Assembly (NCBI GenBank): GCA_015065965.1
Contig: SVPH01000001.1
Coordinates: forward strand, 62,001 to 126,000
Source: Oscillospiraceae bacterium
GTDB taxonomy: Bacteria; Bacillota; Clostridia; Oscillospirales; Acutalibacteraceae
Length of the DNA stretch: 64,000 nt
Reading direction: 5' to 3'
Part shown: piece by piece, positions 41,191 to 49,454 of the stretch
How the letters are laid out: the number at the start of each line of letters is the position of its first letter
Numbering within the stretch: the stretch's first letter is position 1
Notes under the pieces: model-generated
Database searches by the model: none
Told to the model about the DNA's origin: nothing
What the model saw: only the letters and a program-made list of their open reading frames with translations
Made by a program: the position numbers and the translations under genes

Positions 41191-42471
41191 TCATATTGTT
41201 CCTATGCAGAAATCGCCGTCAACAGCGGTGATTTCTGTTTTTATTATACCGTGCAGGTTTTCGCAGCAGGCTATTCTGACGGGAGTGTAATTTGCTGTGA
41301 AACCTTGCGCATAGCCGTCATGATATTCTTCAACAAGAACTTCAAGTGTTTTGCCTATCTGGTTTTCAAGAAAATCTTTTCTGATTTTTTCTGCCGCGGC
41401 ACTCATAAGCGCAGCACGCTTTTCTTTTTCGCTTTTTTCAATCTGGTCTGCCATTTTTGCGGCAGGAGTGCCCGGGCGGATTGAATAGGGGAAAACGTGA
41501 GCCTTTTCAAACCCAACTTTTTCAACAAAGCGTAGTGAAGTTTCAAAATCTTCCCAAGTTTCACCGGGGAAGCCAACCATAACATCAGTTGTGATTGTTG
41601 TGCCGTCAAAAGCGCTGCGGAGTTTTTGACAGAGTTCAAAATATTCCGCACTGTCATAGTGACGGTTCATTCTTTTGAGAGTTGAGTCACAACCGCTTTG
41701 AAGTGAAATGTGGAATTGAGGGCAGAATTCAGGTATCTTTGCAAGTCCGTCAATGATTTCATCTGTTATGTGGTCAGGTTCAAGTGAGCCGAGGCGAACC
41801 CTTTTTATTCCGTCAAACGAAGCGGCTAATTTAACAGCGTCAACAATGTTGCCCGTTGAATCTGTTCCGTATGCGGAAAGATTGATTCCGACAAGAACGA
41901 TTTCCGAAAATCCATTTTTCTCAAGTTCGGCAATTTCGTTTTTGAGTTCATCAAGCGGTTTTGAACGAACTCTTCCCCTTGCGTACGGAATAATGCAGTA
42001 GGAGCAGAACCTGTTGCAACCATCTTCAATTTTAACGCTTGCTCTGGTTCTTTCACGGAATGAACTGATAGTATCGCCCGTAAAGATATCGCCCGTTTTA
42101 TGCATGTCAACGGCAAAAATCCTGCCGCTGCCATTGATATACTGGTTTATGTATTCGCCAAGCATTTTGTTGCTTTTGTTGCCGATTACTATGTCTGCCT
42201 CGTCAAGTTTTTCACCGTATTCGGGGAAAGCCTGAGGCATACAGCCGGTAAGGACAACGATGCTTTCAGGATGCGTTTTTTTGAATTTGCGCACGGTCTG
42301 ACGGGTTTTTCTGTCACTCTCAGCAGTAACCGTACAGGAGTTAACTATATAAACATCGGCTTTGTCCGATGAGTCAACCACGGTAAATCCCTGCTTTTCA
42401 AGGCTTTGAGCCATTGCTTGGGATTCATATTGGTTGACTTTGCAGCCGAGCGTATGGAATGCAACTTTCAT
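41191..42471 (-). CDS. mtaB: tRNA t6A37 methylthiotransferase MtaB
   Basis: This radical-SAM enzyme adds a methylthio group to t6A at position 37 of ANN-decoding tRNAs. The 426 residues hold the N-terminal UPF0004 domain with cysteines in TLGCKVNQ, VNSCTVT and LTGCMPQ (auxiliary 4Fe-4S). The radical-SAM motif CNRFCSYC is near residue 150, with RGRVRS after it, and a C-terminal TRAM-like domain. The TLGCKVNQYES start and the DIVIGN motif point to MtaB rather than MiaB or RimO. It is transcribed alone, divergently from the dac gene. Confidence 0.93.
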   Translation of the reverse strand: MKVAFHTLGCKVNQYESQAMAQSLEKQGFTVVDSSDKADVYIVNSCTVTAESDRKTRQTVRKFKKTHPESIVVLTGCMPQAFPEYGEKLDEADIVIGNKSNKMLGEYINQYINGSGRIFAVDMHKTGDIFTGDTISSFRERTRASVKIEDGCNRFCSYCIIPYARGRVRSKPLDELKNEIAELEKNGFSEIVLVGINLSAYGTDSTGNIVDAVKLAASFDGIKRVRLGSLEPDHITDEIIDGLAKIPEFCPQFHISLQSGCDSTLKRMNRHYDSAEYFELCQKLRSAFDGTTITTDVMVGFPGETWEDFETSLRFVEKVGFEKAHVFPYSIRPGTPAAKMADQIEKSEKEKRAALMSAAAEKIRKDFLENQIGKTLEVLVEEYHDGYAQGFTANYTPVRIACCENLHGIIKTEITAVDGDFCIGTI

Positions 42472-42489
42472 TTAATCACCTTCTGCTGT

Positions 42490-42518
42490 ATTATAACAGA
42501 AAAATCGGTGATAATCAA
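42490..42518 (-). promoter_or_regulatory. mtaB promoter
   Basis: On the minus strand TTGATT (42513-42518), 17 nt, TATAAT (42490-42495). A TGTCA-atta-TGACA inverted repeat (42520-42533) lies just upstream in the shared intergenic region. Confidence 0.7.
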
Positions 42519-42559
42519 TGTCAATTATGACATATACTTTCCCGAAGGGAGAGTTTGAT

Positions 42560-43720
42560 ATGAAAAAATTTTTAAAGTCTGCGTTTTCTTTATTTTTGGC
42601 AATTTGTATACTGACAGGTTGCTGTGTTTGTTCAGGTGCGGCAGATGCGCAGCCGCCGGTTGAAATCAAGGCAAAGGCTGCAGTGCTAATGGATGCATCA
42701 ACGGGAAAGGTGCTTATGAAATATAACGAGAATGAACGGCTTTACCCTGCATCGGTCACCAAAATCATGCCGCTTTTGCTTGTTATGGAAGCGATTGACG
42801 AGGGTAGAATTTCCCTGAGCGACGTTGTTACGGTTTCGGGCACAGCGGCGTCAAAAGGCGGTTCGCAGATATGGCTCAAAGAGGGCGAGCAAATGACGGT
42901 TGACGAACTGCTTAAAGCAACAGCCGTTTACAGCGCAAACGATGCTTGCACTGCTTTGGGTGAATACATAGCAGGCAGTGATGAGGCTTTTGTGAAGATG
43001 CTCAATGACAGAGCAAAAGAACTCGGAATGAGCAAAACGAATTTTGAAAACTGCACGGGTCTTGACGATTCAACGGAAAATCACCTTACAACAGCAATGG
43101 ATGTTGCTACCATGTCACGCGAACTGCTGAGCCACGAACTGATTGTCAATTATACAACAATATGGATAGATTCTCTTCGTAACGGTCAGACGGAACTTGT
43201 TAACACAAACAAACTTGTCCGTTTTTATGACGGCACAACAGGGCTTAAAACAGGCACAACCTCTAAGGCGGGCTGTTGCGTTTCGGCAAGTGCGCAGAGA
43301 GAAGGCACACACCTTATAGCAGTTGTTATGGGCAGCGATAACAGTTCGGACCGATTTGAAACTGCAAAGGCGATGCTTAACTGGGGTTTTGCAAACTATG
43401 CTACCGTTTCGCCTGCGATTGATGCATCGCTCATCCCCGATGTGAGCGTTATAAACGGAGTCGCTGAAAAGATTACGCCGAAAATCCCTCAGGTTCAGCC
43501 TGTGCTTATCGAAAAAGGCAGGGAGGGTGAAATAACGCAGACAATTGACCTTGCTGTTGATGTTGCCGCTCCTGTTGAGCAAGGGCAGGTGCTTGGCACT
43601 GTTACTTTCAGGCTTGGCGATGAACTTCTCGGTGAATATAATCTTACCGCTCCGGACAGCATAAAACAACTTACGTTTTCAATAGTATTCACACGAATAC
43701 TCAGAGCAATCGCATCATAG
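42560..43720 (+). CDS. D-alanyl-D-alanine carboxypeptidase, DacF/PBP5 type
   Basis: The 386-residue peptidase S11 protein trims the terminal D-Ala from peptidoglycan stem peptides. A signal sequence covers 1-28; LTGC at 18-21 could be a lipobox and an Ala-rich cleavage site follows. The catalytic motifs are S65-V-T-K68, S125-A-N127 and KTGTT near 240. A PBP5-type C-terminal beta domain follows, with a terminal hydrophobic/amphipathic helix (QLTFSIVFTRILRAI) for membrane attachment. Start ATG 42560 follows GAAGGGAG. DacF-type enzymes act in spore cortex formation, but a vegetative role is equally possible. Confidence 0.9.
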   Translation: MKKFLKSAFSLFLAICILTGCCVCSGAADAQPPVEIKAKAAVLMDASTGKVLMKYNENERLYPASVTKIMPLLLVMEAIDEGRISLSDVVTVSGTAASKGGSQIWLKEGEQMTVDELLKATAVYSANDACTALGEYIAGSDEAFVKMLNDRAKELGMSKTNFENCTGLDDSTENHLTTAMDVATMSRELLSHELIVNYTTIWIDSLRNGQTELVNTNKLVRFYDGTTGLKTGTTSKAGCCVSASAQREGTHLIAVVMGSDNSSDRFETAKAMLNWGFANYATVSPAIDASLIPDVSVINGVAEKITPKIPQVQPVLIEKGREGEITQTIDLAVDVAAPVEQGQVLGTVTFRLGDELLGEYNLTAPDSIKQLTFSIVFTRILRAIAS

Positions 43721-43737
43721 TAAGAAGAAAATACTGT

Positions 43738-43771
43738 TTGCATTATTACAGGAAGTATGGTAAAATATAAT
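43738..43771 (+). promoter_or_regulatory. Upstream pgi promoter candidate
   Basis: TTGCAT (43738-43743), 17 nt, TAAAAT (43761-43766); an overlapping TATAAT is at 43766-43771. Confidence 0.45.
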
Positions 43772-43840
43772 CAATAAAAGAATAATGCCCAAAAATTGCA
43801 CTCTTTTAAAATATTTTCTTATAAAATTTACTTTTTTCTG

Positions 43841-43869
43841 TTGCAATAAAGGACGGAATAGGGTAAAAT
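43841..43869 (+). promoter_or_regulatory. Proximal pgi promoter
   Basis: TTGCAA (43841-43846), 17 nt, TAAAAT (43864-43869). Confidence 0.55.
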
Positions 43870-43912
43870 ATATTAAATATCCAAAGCGTTTATAGTGGGG
43901 TGCAAAAAAGAG

Positions 43913-45250
43913 ATGGCATTAAAACTTAATCTCAAATACGCAGGTGAATATGCTTGCACGGAAAAACTTGAAGCGATGCAGGCTGAGGTTTCAAAGGCTC
44001 ATGCAATGCTTCATGAGGGAACAGGTCTCGGCAATGATTTCCTTGGCTGGATTGATCTTCCCGTAAATTATGATAAAGATGAATTCGCTCAGATTAAAGA
44101 GTGTGCTGAAAAAATCAAAAATGATTCCGATGTGCTTGTTGTTCTCGGTATCGGCGGTTCATATCTCGGCGCAAGAGCAGCAATCGAATTCGTCAAGTCA
44201 AATAACTATAACCTTATCAAAAAAGATACTCCCGATATTTATTTCGGCGGCAATACCATCAGTTCGGCTTCTGTTGCGGAACTTAAGCAACTTATTGATG
44301 GTAAAGACTTTTCGATAAACGTTATTTCAAAGTCAGGTACAACAACTGAAACGGCAATTGCTTTCCGTATCTTCAAGAAACTTGCGGAAGAAAAATACGG
44401 CAAGGAAGAAGCGGCAAAGAGAATATATGTTACAACCGATAAATCAAGAGGTGCTCTTAAGGCACTTGCTGACAGTGAGGGTTACAAAACCTTTGTTGTT
44501 CCCGATGATGTCGGCGGCAGATACTCGGTTCTTACCGCTGTTGGTCTTCTTCCCATTGCGGTTGCAGGTATTGATATTGATGCTCTTATGCAGGGAGCGG
44601 CAGATGCAAGAGAAGACTATTCAAAAGACGATGTTCTTGCAAATGATTGCTACAAATATGCTGCAATAAGAAATATTCTTTATCGCAGCGGCAAGTCTGT
44701 TGAAATGATGGCTGCTTATGAGCCTTCAATGACACTTTGGTGTGAATGGTTCAAACAACTTTACGGTGAAAGCGAAGGCAAGCAGAACAAGGGTATTTTC
44801 CCTGCTTCGGCTATCTTCTCAACAGATCTTCATTCACTCGGCCAGTATATTCAGGAAGGCGAGCGCAAACTGTTTGAAACCGTTATTTGGGTTAATGAAC
44901 CTAAAACGGATGTTGAAATTGATTTTGACGATGTTAACGGCGACGGTCTCAATTTTGTTGCAGGCAAAACCGTTCATTATGTTAACAGCAAGGCTTTTGC
45001 GGGCACGGTTCTTGCCCATGCTGACGGCGATGTTCCCAACATCCTTATTGAAATTGATAAGCAGGATGAATATCATCTCGGTCAGATGATTTATTTCTTC
45101 GAAAAGGCTTGCGGTATCTCGGGCTATATTCTCGGAGTTAATCCTTTTGATCAGCCCGGCGTTGAAAGTTATAAGAAAAATATGTTCGCTCTTCTCGGCA
45201 AGCCCGGTTATGGGGCTCAGAGAGAGGAACTTGAAGCAAGACTCAAATAA
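43913..45250 (+). CDS. pgi: Glucose-6-phosphate isomerase
   Basis: Pgi interconverts glucose-6-P and fructose-6-P. The 445-residue length is that of the compact Firmicutes form. Diagnostic segments are [30 protein letters not shown], the signature with [17 protein letters not shown], the [24 protein letters not shown] block and the C-terminal [12 protein letters not shown] with its lysine. ATG 43913 (MALKLNL) is preferred; GTG 43895 is in frame but overlaps the GGGG-containing ribosome region. It is followed after 21 nt by a small P-loop gene in the same operon. Confidence 0.97.
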   Translation: MALKLNLKYAGEYACTEKLEAMQAEVSKAHAMLHEGTGLGNDFLGWIDLPVNYDKDEFAQIKECAEKIKNDSDVLVVLGIGGSYLGARAAIEFVKSNNYNLIKKDTPDIYFGGNTISSASVAELKQLIDGKDFSINVISKSGTTTETAIAFRIFKKLAEEKYGKEEAAKRIYVTTDKSRGALKALADSEGYKTFVVPDDVGGRYSVLTAVGLLPIAVAGIDIDALMQGAADAREDYSKDDVLANDCYKYAAIRNILYRSGKSVEMMAAYEPSMTLWCEWFKQLYGESEGKQNKGIFPASAIFSTDLHSLGQYIQEGERKLFETVIWVNEPKTDVEIDFDDVNGDGLNFVAGKTVHYVNSKAFAGTVLAHADGDVPNILIEIDKQDEYHLGQMIYFFEKACGISGYILGVNPFDQPGVESYKKNMFALLGKPGYGAQREELEARLK

Positions 45251-45271
45251 ACCACACAGGAGGACTTCAAA

Positions 45272-45688
45272 ATGGTAAAACTTATTATCGGTAACAAAGG
45301 CTCAGGCAAAACAAAAAGACTCATCGACCTCGTAAACGGTGCAGTTGAAAAGTCAAACGGCAATGTTGTATGCATTGAAAAAGAAAGACTTCTGACCTAT
45401 GATGTTAACTACAGAGCAAGACTTATCGAAACAGATCATTATAAAGTATCGGGCTACGATGCATTCTACGGTTTCCTTAGCGGCGTTGTTGCAGGTGACC
45501 ACGACATAACCGATATCCTTGTTGATGCAACTCTCAAAATCGGTGGCAGAGATTATGAAGCACTCGCAAACTTCCTTGAGAAAGTTGCAGAACTCAGCAA
45601 GATTTCAGAGCAGGATATCACTTTCACAATTTCATGTGATGAGTGTGACCTTCCCGAGAGAATTTTTACATTCTGCGAAAAAATCTGA
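45272..45688 (+). CDS. Small P-loop protein of unknown function
   Basis: The 138-residue protein starts almost at once with a Walker A motif GNKGSGKT (residues 7-14). A Walker B-like strand DILVDATL lies at about 80-88, and a C-terminal strand FTISCDECD after it, so a minimal P-loop NTPase core seems complete. No sensor or membrane segment is evident. I do not recognise a named family. It follows pgi by 21 nt with a good AGGAGG site and is probably cotranscribed, while yceD downstream has its own consensus promoter. Role unknown. Confidence 0.7.
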   Translation: MVKLIIGNKGSGKTKRLIDLVNGAVEKSNGNVVCIEKERLLTYDVNYRARLIETDHYKVSGYDAFYGFLSGVVAGDHDITDILVDATLKIGGRDYEALANFLEKVAELSKISEQDITFTISCDECDLPERIFTFCEKI

Positions 45689-45707
45689 ATTTAAATCAAA
45701 ATTTTAG

Positions 45708-45736
45708 TTGACAAATCGTGCCTTAACCTATATAAT
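45708..45736 (+). promoter_or_regulatory. yceD-rpmF promoter
   Basis: Consensus TTGACA (45708-45713), 17 nt, TATAAT (45731-45736). Confidence 0.9.
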
Positions 45737-45765
45737 ATTTTGTGCATGATTTTAGGTGAAAATTA

Positions 45766-46260
45766 ATGATATTGGATTTAGAGCCTATTTTTAATAACGA
45801 AGGCATGGTTCGCGAGTTCAGTTATGAACTTGATCTTTCGGATCAGGAACTCAGCGGCGTAAAACCTTTTACAACTGCGGTAAAAGTCAGCGGTTCGGCA
45901 GGCAATTATACCGATATAGTCGAGTTGCGGGCAAAAGCAGAGTTTGTCCTTGAGATGAATTGCGACCGTTGTGCAAAAGAAATAAGCGTTCCGTTGCAAG
46001 TGGATATATTTCACACTCTTGTAACACATCTTAACGATGAAAAGAATGATGAACTTTTGCTTGTTAACGAACTTCGTTTTGACCTTGACCCGCTTATTAC
46101 TGAAGATATTTTTCTTGATCTTCCTGCAAAGTTTCTTTGCAAAGAAGATTGCAAAGGGATGTGCTTCAAGTGCGGCAAGGACCTGAACACAGATTCATGT
46201 AGTTGCAAAAAGGATGTTGACCCCAGATTGGCGGCACTTCAGCAACTTTTGGATAATTAA
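45766..46260 (+). CDS. YceD/DUF177 family protein
   Basis: The 164-residue protein belongs to the YceD (DUF177) family, which is linked to 23S rRNA accumulation and almost always precedes rpmF. It has the core MNCDRCAKEISVPL and the acidic LDPLITEDIFLDLP. A C-terminal cysteine cluster (LCKEDCKGMCFKCGKDLN, then CSCKK) could bind zinc. AGGTG precedes ATG 45766. The gap to rpmF is 53 nt and the two form an operon ended by a terminator. Confidence 0.88.
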   Translation: MILDLEPIFNNEGMVREFSYELDLSDQELSGVKPFTTAVKVSGSAGNYTDIVELRAKAEFVLEMNCDRCAKEISVPLQVDIFHTLVTHLNDEKNDELLLVNELRFDLDPLITEDIFLDLPAKFLCKEDCKGMCFKCGKDLNTDSCSCKKDVDPRLAALQQLLDN

Positions 46261-46313
46261 AACAAAAAACCTCACGGTTTAATAAAGCACAAAATTAAGG
46301 AGGTGCTTAAGGC

Positions 46314-46496
46314 ATGGCAGTACCCAAGAGAAGAGTTTCTAAGGCAAGAAGAGACAAGAGACGCTCAAACGTATGGAAGATGAACGCTCCTCAGCTCGAG
46401 AAGTGCTCAAACTGCGGTGAGCTCAAGAGATCTCACAGACTTTGCCCCGAGTGCGGTTATTATAACGGCAAACAGGTAGTTGTTAAGGAAGCATAA
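46314..46496 (+). CDS. rpmF: 50S ribosomal protein L32 (zinc form)
   Basis: The 60-residue L32 has the invariant start AVPKRRVSKARRDKRRS and a zinc ribbon of four cysteines at 31, 34, 44 and 47 (CSNC and CPEC). It is therefore the Zn-containing paralogue rather than the zinc-independent form. The site AAGGAGGTG lies just before ATG 46314. Second gene of the yceD operon. Confidence 0.97.
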   Translation: MAVPKRRVSKARRDKRRSNVWKMNAPQLEKCSNCGELKRSHRLCPECGYYNGKQVVVKEA

Positions 46497-46509
46497 GTCA
46501 AAATAAAGC

Positions 46510-46545
46510 GGCAGAGGTATGCGTACCCCTGCCTTTTATTTTTAT
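46510..46545 (+). terminator. rpmF terminator
   Basis: GGCAGAGGTA-tgcg-TACCCCTGCC with one A/C mismatch, followed by TTTTATTTTTAT. Confidence 0.85.
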
Positions 46546-46648
46546 AATCGCTTATTTAAATCTTTACGCCACGATTTAATCAGCGATTATTTTTTGTGAA
46601 ATACAAGTATAATTATGTTACTTAATTATAATAAATTTATTGTAAGTA

Positions 46649-46665
46649 CAGAACTGAGTTCTGTC
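46649..46665 (+). promoter_or_regulatory. Perfect 17-bp palindrome upstream of the CE15-like gene
   Basis: ACAGAACT-g-AGTTCTGT lies 27 nt before ATG 46692, in a position where a repressor would block transcription. No regulator gene adjoins it. Confidence 0.5.
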
Positions 46666-46691
46666 CGTAAAGCATAATAAGGGTGATTTAT

Positions 46692-47774
46692 ATGATAAAG
46701 GAAAAACTTAATGCTCTTAATATTCCGTCACCTTTGGAAATCGGCGGCAAAAGGGTTACAACCGCACAGGAATGGGAAGATATAAGACCTCAGGTTCTGA
46801 AAACAATGCTTGAATGCGAATACGGATATATTCCCGATGAACCTGAAGAGGTTTCGTTCAGAGTTATTGAAGAAGATAAAAGGTTTTGTGCAAGCAAGGC
46901 AACTTTTTTGAAACTTGAAATAACCAGCAAGGTTTACGGCAGCGAATTCACTTTCCCTGTTAGTTATGTTTATCCGAGCAAAGGTGAAAAAATCAAAACC
47001 TTTGTTCATATCAATTTCAGACCTGAAGTGCCTGATAAATATATGCCTACAGAAGAAATAATTGATAACGGTTTTGCCTGCGCATCGTTCTGTTATAAGG
47101 ATGTTACAAGCGATGACGGCGATTTCTCAAACGGTTTGGCAGGTATCATATATAATAATTCACAGCGTACTGCATATTCCTGCGGCAAAATTGCGATGTG
47201 GGCTTGGGCAGCAATGAGAGTTATGGATTTTCTTCAGACCCGTCAAGAAGTTGATAAAGACAACATCTGCGTTGCAGGCCATTCAAGGCTCGGTAAAACC
47301 GCTCTTCTTACTGCGGCGGTTGATGAGCGTTATGCTGCGGCACATTCAAATTGCTCAGGCTGCAGCGGAGATTCTCTTAACAGAGGCAAAGTTGAGGGCA
47401 ATGAAACCATAGGCGATATAATTGACCGTTTTGAATATTGGTTCTGTGAGAATTACAAGAGTTATTACGGAAGGGATAATGATACACTGTTTGATCAGCA
47501 TTTTATGCATGCTCTGATTGCACCGAGAAGAGTGCATGTTGCATCAGCGCAGGAAGATATATGGGCAGGTCCTCATCTGCAAATCCTTTGCTGTGCCGCT
47601 GCATCTGAGGTTTATGAACTATATGGTAAAAAAGGATTTGTTTGCGAGGATGACGATTATCTCAGCGCAGGCAAATATCTTAATGATGGCGAAATAGGCT
47701 TTTGCTACAGAAAAGGCACACATTATTTCTGCCGTGAAGATTGGCACGGTCTTTTTGACTTTATGAATAAATAA
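46692..47774 (+). CDS. CE15-like (glucuronoyl esterase-type) alpha/beta hydrolase
   Basis: The 360-residue alpha/beta hydrolase carries GHSRLGKTAL as its nucleophile elbow. The G-x-S-R-x-G-K pattern is characteristic of the CE15 glucuronoyl esterase clan, and the terminal HYFCREDWH offers the catalytic His. No signal peptide is present, so it would act on imported oligosaccharides or another ester in the cytoplasm, unlike the secreted fungal enzymes. ATG 46692 follows AAGGGTG with 6-nt spacing; GTG 46683 overlaps that site. A perfect palindrome lies upstream. It is followed after 22 nt by a YitT-type membrane gene. Confidence 0.75.
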   Translation: MIKEKLNALNIPSPLEIGGKRVTTAQEWEDIRPQVLKTMLECEYGYIPDEPEEVSFRVIEEDKRFCASKATFLKLEITSKVYGSEFTFPVSYVYPSKGEKIKTFVHINFRPEVPDKYMPTEEIIDNGFACASFCYKDVTSDDGDFSNGLAGIIYNNSQRTAYSCGKIAMWAWAAMRVMDFLQTRQEVDKDNICVAGHSRLGKTALLTAAVDERYAAAHSNCSGCSGDSLNRGKVEGNETIGDIIDRFEYWFCENYKSYYGRDNDTLFDQHFMHALIAPRRVHVASAQEDIWAGPHLQILCCAAASEVYELYGKKGFVCEDDDYLSAGKYLNDGEIGFCYRKGTHYFCREDWHGLFDFMNK

Positions 47775-47796
47775 TTTTGAAGAAAGGCAGGCGCAA

Positions 47797-48495
47797 ATGC
47801 GAGAGAAACTTAAAAGATTAAACAGAATACGTTTAGTGAATATGCTGATGCTTACCCTTGCGGGCATAATAAATGCGGTTGGAATTTACTCACTGTTTGC
47901 ATGGCTTATAACTGATATACTCCCAATAGATGTGAGTGTTGCATCGCCTTTGGCGGGCACAGATTTGTTGCTTTGTGCGCTTTTTGGCGGAGTTATTTCC
48001 GGTATCGGCAGCGGACTTGCAATCCGTTTTGGCGGAGCAATGGACGGCATTGAAGTTATGGCGGTAATTTTTGCAAAAAAATTGGGCATAACCGTTGGCA
48101 CATTCGTTATGATTTACAATGTTATACTTTATATTATCAGCGGAATTATTATTCAGAGTTGGATTTTGCCGCTGTATTCAATAGTGACCTATGCCGGTGC
48201 ATTAAAAACGGTTGACTTTATGGTTGAAGGTTTTGACAGAGCAAAGGGTGCAATGATTATAACATCAAAACCCGATGAAATATGCGAGGCACTGACGGAA
48301 GCGTTTGAAAGCGGTATGACTAAAATCAGCGCAAAGGGCGGATATTCAAACTCTGATTTAACAGTTGTTTACTTTGTTGTAAACCGTTTTCAGGTTGCAA
48401 AAATGCAGGAAATCGTTCACGAAATTGACAAAAAAGCCTATATAACCATAAGTGAAGTTGCAGATGTTTTTGCAAATAATCAGGATAATTCATAA
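47797..48495 (+). CDS. YitT-family membrane protein (short form)
   Basis: The 232-residue protein has the YitT family layout. A hydrophobic part contains ALFGGVISGIGSGLAIRFGGAMDGIEVMAVIFAKK, then KTVDFMVEGFDRAKGAMIIT. A C-terminal DUF2179 domain follows (KISAKGGYSNSDLTVVYFVV ... ITISEVADVFA). Family members I know are 270-290 residues. Here the first membrane segment (NMLMLTLAGIINAVGIYSLF) runs almost directly into the segment before ALFGG, as if about 50 residues including one or two helices were lost. Function of the family is unclear. It is probably cotranscribed with the CE15-like gene. Confidence 0.8.
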   Translation: MREKLKRLNRIRLVNMLMLTLAGIINAVGIYSLFAWLITDILPIDVSVASPLAGTDLLLCALFGGVISGIGSGLAIRFGGAMDGIEVMAVIFAKKLGITVGTFVMIYNVILYIISGIIIQSWILPLYSIVTYAGALKTVDFMVEGFDRAKGAMIITSKPDEICEALTEAFESGMTKISAKGGYSNSDLTVVYFVVNRFQVAKMQEIVHEIDKKAYITISEVADVFANNQDNS

Positions 48496-48501
48496 AAATA
48501 A

Positions 48502-48552
48502 CAGCGGCTTGTAGGGGCGGTTAACCCGAACAAGCCGCTGTATTTATTTTGA
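48502..48552. terminator. Convergent terminator enclosing a GTAGGGG motif
   Basis: CAGCGGCTTGT (48502-48512) and ACAAGCCGCTG (48530-48540) form a perfect 11-bp stem. Its loop is GGGGCGGTTAACCCGA, with the GTAGGGG motif at 48511-48517. Weak T-runs are on both sides, so it probably ends yitT and the convergent operon. Confidence 0.75.
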
Positions 48553-48894
48553 TTTGACTTTGTGTAATATAAATCCGATTATTGAACCGATAAGGCATGG
48601 AATTGCTGAAAGAACAAGGCTTAACCCGATTTCAAATGTTCCGTAAATAAAGAACGGAAGAAAAATGTGAGAGAGAATTTTAAGTAATCCTAAAGGAATG
48701 AGAAAAACTGATTTTTTAGCCGCAAGAACAGCGCATAAAATCAGCGATGTCAGCGGCATTATGCCGTAAATGACAATCAGACCGTATCCCATTTCATCGC
48801 CTGCTTGTATGTTTAATCCCCATATCAGGAATGCAGCAAATTCTGCTGCAACAAATATTAAAGAAACAATTTCTGCAACTTTGTTATTTTTCAT
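48544..48894 (-). CDS. Small four-helix membrane protein of unknown function
   Basis: The 116-residue protein is almost wholly hydrophobic with about four predicted membrane helices (EIVSLIFVAAEFAAFLIW; GLIVIYGIMPLTSLILCAVL; VFLIPLGLLKILSHIFLPFF; LVLSAIPCLIGSIIGFIL) and a basic C-terminal tail HKVKSK. I do not recognise a named family. It starts 2 nt after the stop of the preceding gene, so it is the last member of the XRE-membrane operon. It may be a partner subunit of that complex. Confidence 0.65.
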   Translation of the reverse strand: MKNNKVAEIVSLIFVAAEFAAFLIWGLNIQAGDEMGYGLIVIYGIMPLTSLILCAVLAAKKSVFLIPLGLLKILSHIFLPFFIYGTFEIGLSLVLSAIPCLIGSIIGFILHKVKSK

Positions 48895-48896
48895 GG

Positions 48897-49454
48897 TTAT
48901 CTCTCCTTGCTGCTTATCAAAAACTCTTCAATTTCTGTTCCGTTTACAAAAATCTTATTTAAAAGAATATTACCGTTGTAAACATAAACTGAAGCGGTGA
49001 TACGGTACTCGTCGGAGGTTATCAATTTTTCTCTGATGAACAGGGGAGGCTCGGTTGTTTCTCCAAGCACAAAAATATCGTAGTCGATTTTTTGATGCGG
49101 GTCAGTAAAATAGAATATTTCATCATTTTCACTTTTGATGTAGTTATCTGCTTGAGGTTTATCATTTGTTACTTCAGACAAATACGAAAGACCGTTTTCG
49201 TTAGTGTTGATTATGCCGTATTTTCCGTTTATTGTTATAAATTCGTAATATCCGTCAAATTCGGTTTTGATATTGCAATACAAGAGCATATCGTCCTTAA
49301 AGTTTCCGTAGTATTGAAGATCCGTAACCTCAAAAATATATTCCGTGCCCTTAATACGGATAAGCATATCCCTGACAGGGTTATATGCGGCAAGCGAAAA
49401 AGTAAAAACAAGTTGAACGGCAAGAAGGATTATAACAGGAAGTCTTTTACGCAT
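48897..49454 (-). CDS. Membrane-anchored extracytoplasmic protein, GDYXXLXY-like
   Basis: The 185-residue protein has one N-terminal helix (VIILLAVQLVFTFSLAA) after a basic MRKR. A mostly beta extracytoplasmic domain follows. KGTEYIFEVTDL and FITINGKYGIINTNENGLSYL recall clostridial GDYXXLXY-domain proteins, which usually neighbour DUF2157-type membrane proteins, but the eponymous motif is degenerate. Its start overlaps the upstream XRE-membrane gene by 8 nt, so the pair is tightly coupled. A sensory or structural role with that protein is inferred. Confidence 0.55.
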   Translation of the reverse strand: MRKRLPVIILLAVQLVFTFSLAAYNPVRDMLIRIKGTEYIFEVTDLQYYGNFKDDMLLYCNIKTEFDGYYEFITINGKYGIINTNENGLSYLSEVTNDKPQADNYIKSENDEIFYFTDPHQKIDYDIFVLGETTEPPLFIREKLITSDEYRITASVYVYNGNILLNKIFVNGTEIEEFLISSKER

